Shown piece by piece: positions 47,401 through 58,600 of a stretch of DNA of 64,000 nt. The first letter of the stretch is position 1. Each line of letters starts with the position of its first letter. Location: positions 14,136,001-14,200,000 of the forward strand of contig OW204012.1 in assembly GCA_934047225.1 (NCBI GenBank), in the 5' to 3' direction. Source of the DNA: Ypsolopha sequella. Lineage: Eukaryota > Arthropoda > Insecta > Lepidoptera > Ypsolophidae. Under the pieces are notes generated by a model. That model was not told the origin of the DNA. It saw only the letters and a list, made by a program, of their open reading frames with translations, and did not search any database. Made by a program: the position numbers and the translations under genes.

Positions 47401-50400
47401 ATTTTTATAACGGTGTAATTGTTATATTATAACGGTATTTTATTAAGGCGCTACGGAAAAAAATTGCCAATTTCGGAACTTCTATATCTACTTCGGTAAA
47501 TAATGTATAATTTTGAAAAAATTGTATATTATATTTGGAATCTTCCTCTAGGGATCTGTTAAAACAGAAACGCATTTGGAGAATTTCGGCTCGATAGAAA
47601 TATTTAATGAAATGAGGTCTGTATCGACACCAATTCTCCTGGTTTCACAATTTAGAATGACATATGGACTGCAATTATATTTTATTAGATGGGTTTTAAC
47701 AGTATCTAGGACCTGGTTAAAGGAAATTTTGATAGCATTTTTAGTACATTTTATATTAATAAAAAACCGACTTTTTGCTACTTTTCCACGAATCCGTCCT
47801 TCTCGCACTGAGGGTTTTTTCGCATATGGAGTAACAGGGACGCTAAAGCTTTTGCATATCGCCTTAAATATTTATTTTTTTATTTTATTTATTACACTTA
47901 ATGTACATTTACACAAAAACATGAAAAAAAAAAACATTAAAAAAATTTACAGTGTACAAAGGCGGCACTTATTGCTAATAGCAATATCTTCCAGGCAACC
48001 TTTGGGTGAAAAAGAAAACAGAAAAAAATAAAGAGGAGCGTGTAAATGTCACGAAATCAAACATAAGAGTAAACTACATAGACTTATTAATGGGGGATTC
48101 CTTACACTATAATAAACTAGTACATAAACATACACAAAAATATAACATAAATAATATAATAAATATACTTTTAAAAATACATACATTTACACATATATAA
48201 TAATAAAAAAGATAACTGTGGATGAAATGTTAATCAAATGAATAAATGATAGATGAGTTAGGGGTGTAGTTCACTAAAGTAGTGAGCTTTTAGTTTAATT
48301 TTAAAGGTATTCAGAGTACGACAGTTTTGAACGGATACAGGTAGACGATTCCATAATCGAGCAGCGTGCACTGAAAAAGAGTCAGAGTAAAAACCAGTTT
48401 TGTGTGAAGGTATACATAAATTTTTCTGGTTGACAGGGCGTTGCAATCTGCCTCGATTAGAAAAGAAACTAAAACGTTCCCGTAGATAAATGGGTGAAGA
48501 AGCATTGTTAAGAACAGTAAAGAGAAGAGAAAGGACATGAGTATTTCTACGAAAACGAATCGGGAGCCATTTTAGTTGTGTGCGAAATTCAGAGACATGG
48601 TCATATTTGCGAAGGCCGAAGATGAAACGTATGCACAAGTTCTGAAGGCGCTCTAGCTTGTTTAAAAGGTCTTCAGTAAGGTCCAGGAAGCAAGAATCAG
48701 CATAATCAATTATTGGAAGAAGGAAGGATTGTGCTAACATAATTTTGGTTTGAATGGGCAGGAAGTTTTGCAAACGTCTGAGTGAGTGGAACGTTCCAAA
48801 CATCTTCCTACTAAGAGATTCAATATGAGGAGCCCATGACAGAGTTTTGTCGAATATAACACCCAAATTTTTAATTGTGTCAGAGAACGGAATGACGGTG
48901 TTATCAAATATGATATTGTTTGTATCACTAATATTGACCTTAGCAAGCATTCTTGCACTCCCGATGACTATAGCTTGAGATTTACTAGGATTGACAAGTA
49001 GTCCAAAAGCCTTTGCCCACTCGGATATTATTAAAAGATCCCCGTTCATTGTATGAATGGCCTCGTTTAATGATTCAACAGGCGTACCAGTATACATTTG
49101 CAAATCATCAGCGTAGAAGTGGTAGAGAGAAGATAGTTGTTTGGAGAGAATGTTTATAAAAATTGAAAATAACAGAGGAGATAAGACGCCACCTTGCGGA
49201 ACGCCAGCTGTCAGAGGGCACCAATTTGAACTGGCATCACTGACCCTTATGCACTGTTGACGACCGCGAAGGTAAGATTCAAACCAGGAAATAACAGCTG
49301 GAGAAATGTTAAGAGTGCGTAACGCCCCTAGAAGAAGATCAAAGTCAACTGAGTTGAATGCATTACTAAAGTCCAGCAATGTAAGAATTGTGAGTTTTTG
49401 ATTTTCCATATTGAAACGGATATCATCAGTGACTTTGATTAAGGCAGTTACTGTGCTATGACCTGGACGAAATCCAGACTGAAGTGGATTTAAAAGATTG
49501 TTACGGGAAAGAAACTCAGATAACTGATGGTGAACAATTTTTTCTAAGACTTTGGATAGGAAAGGGAGTATAGAAATAGGTCTGAAGTTTTTGTAGTCCG
49601 TTGGGTTACTGGTTTTGGGAAGAGGGATCACATAAGCCTGTTTCCAAATGGAAGGGAAAGTGCTACTCGCCAAGGAGTCATTTAAAAGTTGTGTGAGAGT
49701 CGGTAGCAGCACATCAAGGATAGGATATAGCATTTCCAGACCTATGCCATCGCAACCAACTGATTTTGAGGAAATGGATAGGATGCACTTCTTAACATTC
49801 TCAGCTGTGACTAAATTAAAGGAGAAGGGCTCATGCTCAGGGCTAGGCAAGTTATTAAGATAAGTAAGAGAAGTGGTTTTGGTGAACATGTCTACCGAAG
49901 TTGGTGGAGTTGTAAAAAAGCTGTTGAGACCATCAAGATCTAGAGAATTAGGAGTATTGTCTGGAGACTTGCCTACACCAAGAGTCTTAAGAAACTTCCA
50001 AACGTTTGATTTGTTACATTTGTCAATAGTTGAGTGTATGTGGCGCTTTTGAGCATCTCTACACACCCTGTTGCATCTATTTCTGTACTCTTTGAAGAGT
50101 CTCAAATTTGCATCAGATGGGTTTTTCTGATAATGCATGCTGGCATGATCACGCAATGACTGGAGTCTTTTAATTTTAGGAGTAAGCCACGGAGCAGGTG
50201 GATGTTTTACGGTCACAGGTCTAAGTGGAGCATGTGTATCAAACAGTGCAACTATCATTTTATTAAAAGTCTCCACTTTCTCACTAGGATCACATATTTC
50301 GTTCAGTGAAGCCCAGTTGACGTTGTTAGCATCCCTTAACAAAGACTCCCTGTCCATCGCACCGTAATTACGAAGCAGAAGAGAGCGCTTTACATGTTTA

Positions 50401-52628
50401 GGGGGCCGGACCTTATATGAAAGATAGATTAAATTATGATAGGAGAAGCCAGCTGCAGTGAACTGACCATGTGATGCCACACGATCAGTCGACGACGTTA
50501 TAATTAAATCAAGGAGTGATGGTGTGCAGTGAGGTTGAAAATGAGTAGCACTAAGCGGCAAAATATTCAAATTTAGGGAAGTAACAAGAGACTGCAGCTT
50601 ACATGTTCGACTATCTTGCTTTAAAAGGCAAGTGTTAAAATCACCCAATAAAATGGTATGTTCGTATAAAGGACAAAGCCCCTCTAAGAGGGTTTCTAAA
50701 GAAGAAAAGTAATCAATGCGAAGAGAAGGGCTATAAAACACGCCTAAAAGAATTTTTCTATGATTAAGAGTAATTTCTATGAAAAGATGCTCAGCTGACT
50801 CTGAATATTCTGATGGGCTTTTTGTAATAATTCTGTGCGGTATATGGCTTCGTAGATAAATAGCTACTCCACCGCCCCCAGAACCTGTGCGATCATTACG
50901 AATGAGAATAAAGCCGGGAAGAGAAACAAGTGTAGAGGGGAGAGAGGGTTTGAGAAGAGACTCTGATACTAGAAAAGCATGAATATTTTGGTTATTATCA
51001 AAAGAAGATAGAAGATCAGAGTAATGAGCATGAAGACTTTGCGCATTAATGTGGACAACATTGAAATTTTTCGCGAGTGGCGAAAAGGTGGAAAAGAGTT
51101 GGTCATGGAGAGACGTAGCTACCGTATCCGTGTCACTGAAGAACTCATCTGAACTACCTGAACAAGAAAAAAAGTCATCTTCAAAATTATTCATTCAAAT
51201 AAAAAAATAAAATAAAATAAAAAATATTGTATATAATATATAAATACTAATACTTAGTGATATAAATACAATTAAAAATAAAACTTGAGATAAAACTATT
51301 ACTTTAACCCGCCAGTTGCACAGAAACAGTATGGTACTAGCATACAAAAATTGAAAAATTAAAGTTAAGATACGTGTCTAAAGTTTTTACAATTTATTAA
51401 AGTTTCAAAGTGCGACTTGCCAAATATATATACATAGCTGTTTATGAGACGATAGAACATATCCTAAAAATTTTGACATTTGATTTGCTTGCTTGATTGA
51501 AAGTTCAGATCAGAAAATAAACATAGGTAACCTACCTACCATCAAATTTTAAAGTTAAATAAGTAATTTACCTACCTAGTACCAAGATAAATTGGAAGCA
51601 AACAAAACTATACAATTACAAGAACCAAACAATGGAAAACGAATGCAATATATTATCACTTCTTCGAGTTCGTCTTACTCAAATCCCGTTTGGATCGTTG
51701 ACTGGTGGGAGCAACTGCAGGAGTCGTCGTAGGCTTTTCAGCAGCAACTGACGGCGGCAACATTTTCACCAGGTCAACGAGTTGTGCCAGTGTATCCACC
51801 TTGTGCCGTTTTCCGCCAAGAGCGACGATTATTGTCCCATCTTGTGACCAGCACTGCCCGATCTCGAATCGCTTGCGCGCCTCAGACAGGATGCGGTGTC
51901 TCGGACGAGTTAAGAACTCGGACAAACTGATATTCGAACCCTTGAGCTTCGACTTCGCCTTCCACACATCAGATCTGTTTGTTAGCTCTTTGAAGCGGAC
52001 CAAGACTGGGCGAGGATGTTTTGAACTAGCCTTAAGTTGGCCTAGTCTGTGGCAAGCTACGAAATCCGCTTTTGTGAGATGAGATATGCCCAATTTGTCA
52101 CCTATAAGACATAAGAGCTTTTTACCGAGGTCCTCCCCATTTTCCTCTGCGATACCATGGAAAAGCAGCACCTTCATTCTTGAACGCATTTCAAGGCTGT
52201 CCAATCCTGCTGCAAGTGCTTCAGTCTGCTTCTTCAGAAGTGTGATAGACTCCTTCATAAAGTCTTTGAAGCGTGAGAAATCTGCAGCTAATGCTGCAAC
52301 ATCCGGAGAGATGTTCGGATTTGGAGAAGTGAGGCTGGATATCCGTTCTTCGTAGCTGGATAAAGTGGCCTCAAACTTTTCGCTCAGTGCAGTCAAGGAG
52401 ACTTGAAGGTTTTGAAGATCCATGATATGACAATGACTTTGGAGGTTATAATTTGGAGAACTTTGTAAATAGTGCACAGAAGTGTTTGATAAGAAAAGTT
52501 ATGATATATTTTGTGTTAAACTGTACACTGGCAGGTTAATGCAACTCTAATTAGACATGTAAATATTATTAATTAATTAAATCCAATTAGAGAAAATTTT
52601 ATGCTTTTAATTCCACAACTACCCGCTC

Positions 52629-52663
<35 letters not shown>

Positions 52664-55600
52664 TAATCTAACAGTAACGTTTATTGTTACAGCGACGAGG
52701 GCGCGTCCCTGAGCGCGGCGGGCTCGAAGCGGTCGGCCCTGTCGGCTTCCGACGCCGAGTGTTTCTCGCTGTGCCTGGGCGCCGGGCCTCTGTGGTAAGT
52801 ACTCCAGACTCTTGTGTATCCTAGTTAGATTTACCATCTGTCACGTGCACTTTTGTCAACTTGCAAGAGAGCAAGGATGATAAAAAGAGAAATTAAGCCG
52901 CTTACTCTCAAAAGCACAATTTTTAGGGTTCCGTACCCAAAGGGTAACCAACGGGACCCTATTACTAAGACTCCGCTGTCCGTCTATGTGTCCGTCTGTC
53001 GCCAGTCTGTATCTCATGATTCGTGATAGTTAGACAGTTGAAATTTTCACAGATGATGTATTTCTGTTGCCGCTATAACAACAAATAGTTAAAAACAGAA
53101 TAAAATAAATATTTAAGGGGGCTCCCATACAACAGACATGTTTTTATAGATAGTGGTACGGAGCCCTTCGTGCGTAACTCCGACTTGCACTTGGCCGGTT
53201 TTTTAGAAACCTGATTTTTTGTGTCGTTGCTTAAATCTCGATATCCCGTGCAGGTGGTCCTGATGTACCGGCAGAATCCGGAGCTCCGCCCGGAGGGGTG
53301 CGGAGCGGGGCCACGAGCCCCGCGACCCCTTCCACCCCCACCCACGACGACAACAACTGTGAGTATACAGACACCGCGAAATAGCATTATTTTATAACGT
53401 TGTTAAAGATATCGTCGGTAACGTTATAAAATACATAATTTATATCGATATTCTGATGGTGGCGGCGTGGCCTACAGGAAATAAATGACTTTTTTTTTTT
53501 TCAGAAACAATATAAGGGCTCTCACTCCCTCTCAATTGAATATAGAAACTGACAATATCCCAAACAAAGCTAGAAAGGCCGAAAAACTCGCATGTTCGGA
53601 AATAAAATTCTTGTTTATTATTATTTTACTTTGGTTCTATTCTTTTACTGACTACTTAAATCAGTAATTTTGTATTTCGTGTTGCGCTCTGTAATATTTA
53701 GATCTTTTACCCCAATATCGGAAGGTTTTCGATTCCGGAACAGATTTCCGAATATCGGAATCGGGAACTGGCAACATAATTTTGTTATTTTTTGTTTCAA
53801 TTCAAACAACATTGTCTCTGGCAAAAAAGACAACATTTACCAATCAACCATGTGTTATCAGTCTTTTGATCAATTTCGGTAACCTAATTACACTTTCAAC
53901 CATTTCAGAATATATTAATATCTGAATAACGGTATCCCTAAATTTAAATATCGAAAAAAAAAAGTCGTGAATTTCCGGGATTCCGAAATGGGTGCCCTAC
54001 CCGACGGCGACAAGAGAAGGTGATATTGTTTGTAATTGCAGGTGACTTGTTGAGCGCACTGCTATGCGGCACTTCTCTGTCCGGCAGCGCTGAGACTCTT
54101 CTGTCTCCGCGCGACAACCCGACGTATGCGGCTAATAGGGAAGCGGTGAGTTGATACAAAATCTAAAAAAAATGCACGTCTACCGAAATTTTAACTTAAA
54201 GGGCTGCTGCACTATGCTAAAATTCAGTCCTGCTCTAACGCGTTTGTTTTTTAGCTCTCTATCCTGCTCTAATCAGATGCCGCGCACGCAAAACTTCAGT
54301 TATTTTGAAATCGTGGCTACATTGTTGCATTAATAGTCGGAGTTCCGAGATTGAGCAAAACAGGGTTCGGGGTTATGGCTTTTTAAGATAGTAAAATATA
54401 AATTTCTGAACAAAATAAATACCACTTGTTACCTTACAAGATGAAGTACAGGTTCATTAAAAAAAATCTTGGCACTAATGTATAGTAACTTCAGAAAAAA
54501 AAAACAGGATGTCAAGTTCAGGTTACACTGCAATGCTATTCAAGAGATTTTCTTGAAATTCCTGTATTTTTTTCTGAAGTTACTATACATTATTGCCGTG
54601 ATTTTTTTTAATGAACCTGCACTTCATCTTGTAACATGTAAAGTGGTATTTATTTTGTTCAGAAATTTGAATTTTTACCGTCTTAAAAAGCCATAACCCC
54701 GAACCCCGAATCTCGGAACACCGACCCTTAACCATATTTTTTTTATAAATGTAATAAATATGGTTTTTTCTCGTTAGTATCTGCGTGTGTTGGTTTCGTT
54801 TCAACCGGTTTTGAAACACGGAAACTGAATCGCTTTTTTCGTGAAATTCATGCTTTTTTAAAAGTTATATAAGTAATAGAAGATTGAAAGTATGTTTGTA
54901 TAAAGTGGAATTAATAATTGTTTTGAGTCAAAAAACACGCCATATTTTTTTCAAATTTTTACCATTTACTTACATTGACTGAATCCAATACAAAACTGAT
55001 GTTTAGCATTGTGGAGCCCCTTAATGCTTAAGGCCCTGTAAAAATTGTATAAGTAAGTGTCAATAAAAAGCTTATTATTGGTTCTGTTCATAAACTTATT
55101 AAAGAGGTGACATCCTCTTTCGTTTCGCTATGTTATCTATCTATCATCATACACTAAGTATTACTACGTATAGACTAGCAGTTCCCATACATCAGTTTGT
55201 AGCCACAAAAAAGGTGCAAAATTATAACGAAATCTAGATGGCGTTGCTAAATCCTCTAGCGAACACGATGCTAAAAAATATCGATTGGTGACGCTAGTGG
55301 CACAGCGATGTCACGTAACATGAAAATTATTCCCACTTCGATAATAGATGGCGCTGAAATATTCACTGTCAATGTTGCCAACTTAGCGCCATCTAGTTTT
55401 TCTAAGTAAAGCTATTACAGCCACATGTTTATTTGGTAACCATGAGAGTTTACTTGCAGCCAATTAAGGCGATATGCGAAAAAAATACGGGTGTTCCTTT
55501 TCTGTGTATTTCATGAAATACACAGAAAATTTTAATAAATTTCTGGTATATGCATTTTGACTAAATCGTCTAGGATTTTGAAATTGGAAAACCTGTTTGG

Positions 55601-58600
55601 ATAAATTTTCCTCGATAGAAATAATTGTTGAAATGAGGTCTTCAAACACACTTTATCTCTTCATTTGTCGAATAGGAACCATATAAAGAACTCAAACATA
55701 TTTTATCAGGTGTGTTTTAATAATATCTAGAGATTTGATATTTGAAATTTTGCTAGCTATTTTAGTTTTTTTATAAAAATTATATAGCTAACATTTTTCG
55801 CTTTCGGCCTGAATCCGCCCCTCTCGCACTGAGCGTGTTTTCGCTTGGAGTGACAGTGGCAAAAATAAAATTCGCATAGCCCCTTAAACAAATTATGCTT
55901 ATTTGCAACACTTAGCGACACCTAAGCCTTAATTTGAAGCTAGCTACCTTAACTGAAAGCTCTTTTAAATTTAAATTTAAGAATAAAATATATGAATGTT
56001 GCATGCTACAAAATATTACCATAAATTATTAAAATACTTATATTAATTAGATATAAGTTTATATGATTCATTTGTACATCTTACCTCAGAATTGAAAACG
56101 CAGTTTATAATTGGTAATTTATGAACAGTGGAGGGTAATGGGCGCTGCTCTGCCGTAGAACAGTTTCAACTACCACGGAGAGCAGAGATCACTATCCTGG
56201 ACTCTTTATAGCCTAAGAACTTGTTTTCTATGTTTTCTATGTTTCACACCTAGTGTCGTAAGGGCGCGTAAAAAATTTGCTACGCCTTGATGTATGGGAG
56301 TTGTCGGTCTATACGTAGTAATACTTAGTTTATGCTATCATGCATTTATTTAGGCTCAAAATCCCACTCTGAATGACACTTTTCTGGCCAGCTGTAGTGA
56401 AAACCGTATTGTCACTGTGTACAGGTGATCAGCAAGATACTCGAGCGCAAGGACTCGGCCCCGGTGAAGGTCGACTTCAAGATCTTCCTCACTGAGAACA
56501 CCGCCAGCAACTGGGAAGCTGTGAGTGACCTTTGGACTTTATTTTAACAAATTAGACCTAGAATTAACACGAAAAAGAAACAGGTTACATGTAATTCCAT
56601 CCATCAGCCTAGTTCGTCTACTGCTGGACATAAGCCTCTTCAAGGACTTTGCCACTCCCGGCGGTCATCCTGGAAGAATTGCCCATACTCACACACGCTG
56701 GGCAGCCAGTGCCGGAACCCTCGCACCAGTGACGCCGCTGCCCGTAACCAGTCTGTTCCATATAAGGCCCGGCTATTAGGGTTGGATATACCGCCATCCA
56801 TCGGTCCCAGGCATGGTGGGCCTCCTGGTTTTTTGCCTGTGAGCTGTCCTCTTACTCTCCCCCGAATTACTTCGAGGGGTCTCCAAGTAAGATGGTGGTA
56901 CCTCCACAGTCGAGCCCGGCATCAGCTCTACCACCTGTAAGATTAATTATGATAATAATAAAAACACAAAAAAAGAATCTAAATGTTCTTGAAAATTTAT
57001 AGCCACGAATATACAAGGTGACTTTTTGATAATCGTCCAAATTCATACTGGTGGCTTGGTAAGTGATCAGTATCATTGATCAATAACAATTTTTGTAAAA
57101 TTCGTAAAATGAAATTTCGACTTCCCATAGTGATTTACTCGGAACTGGAAGTGAATTTATATGAGAAGCCGAAATTTCATTTTACAAATATTTTATTGAT
57201 CCAAGATATTGATCACTTATCAAGCCTCCAGTATGAATTTGGACGATGATCAAAAAGTCACCTTGTATTCTACACACTTCTATAGGTCTTGAACGTGTTA
57301 TATTTACGATATACAGGGTGTTAAGACGATGTTGCGGAAGCCGAAAACTGGCGATAGTACTTGCTTATACGAACAACTTTTCGTGAAAAAAGAATGGAGA
57401 AAAAGAAAGCAGTTGTTTCATACATTTTGTTCAGGTAGCTATGTAACTTTCTATGGCACAGCAGATTTTTTTTTTCGCGATTCGAGTGTTTTTTCCATAG
57501 TAAAAGTTGTTCGTATAGACGAGTACTATCGCCAGTTTCCGGCTTCCGCAACTTCATCTTAACACCCAGTATACAAGTGACTTTTTGATCATCGTCCAAA
57601 TTCATACTGGTGGCTTGGTAAGTGATCAGTACCATGCATCAATAACAATTTTGGTGAAATTCGTAAAATGAAATTTCGACTCCCCATAGTGATTTACTCG
57701 GGAGTGGAACTGAATTTATATGGGAAGCCGAAATTTCATTATACGAATTTCACAAAAAATGTTACTGATCCAAGATACTGATCACTTATCAAGCCTCCAG
57801 TATGAATTTGGACGATGATCAAAAAGTCACCTTGTATAGAGAAAAAAATTTTTAGATATCCCCAGACAGCTCTTTACCTAATTTCTATTTTTTTTTATTA
57901 CATTTTAACTGAAAAATATGTTTCTTGTTTAGATTTTGGATGTCTAATTGCCATCGTTTCTAGTTTAATATGATTTTAATTAAATATTTAAAGTATTCCA
58001 AACTTCAGTTATCGTTGAGGCCAGCTGAGGTCAAGCTGATAACAGAACAAGTCGATTTCACAATTCGCACATGTTCTTGACATGTTTTCATATGCGTCAT
58101 CACGCGCAAACCTCCATACAAACGCTTTCACCACATTGTGGGGTGTCTATGGATTGTTATTATAATATTTTAGGCTGAGTCCATTAACATTATCTAGATC
58201 TATGTTTAAGTCGAAATAAAAACCGTGTAATGTGAGTAATTTATTTACAATAAACCCCTAAAATACGATAATTTAACGGTTTTTTTACCAGAAGTGCAGC
58301 CGAATGTGCTTTTATTGTTTTAGATAAAATCAAAAAATTAATACAAGTCAACCATCCAAAATGTTATCTAGATTAATAAGGGTATTAAGGCGATATGTAA
58401 AAGTTTTAGCGCCCCTGTTACTCCATATGCGAAAAAACCCTCAGTGCGAGAGGGACGGATTCGTGGAAAAATAGCAAAGTCGGTTTTTTATTAATATAAA
58501 ATGTACTAAAGATGCTATCAAAATTTCGTATAACCAGGTCCTAGAAACTGTTAAAACCCATGTAATAAAATATAGTTGCAGTTCATATGTCATTCTAAAT

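Larger units (their letters stand above)
47868..52629 (-). mobile_element. LINE-2 (non-LTR retrotransposon), two intact ORFs, antisense in antizyme intron 1
   Basis: On the minus strand: leader from about 52629, ORF1 (52477-51656), a 461-nt spacer, ORF2 (51194-48258), and a 3' UTR of about 390 nt ending in an (AATAAA)-type tail at 47868. Both ORFs are uninterrupted. Its 5' edge meets a 30-base A run (52630-52659) that stands 33 nt before antizyme exon 2. No convincing target duplication was found. ORF2 motifs and the WNRLP C-terminus fit the CR1 superfamily; clade unresolved. Confidence 0.85.

Noticed and set aside
53261..53263. In-frame TGA in the antizyme coding sequence taken as a pseudogene lesion
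   Set aside because: It sits exactly in the conserved UCC-UGA-U context and the +1 frame stays open across four exons with correct phases, as expected of a functional antizyme.
52619..53387. Minus-strand open frames over antizyme exons 2 and 3
   Set aside because: Antisense shadows of GC-rich coding exons. The plus-strand exons have consensus splice sites and a recognisable protein.
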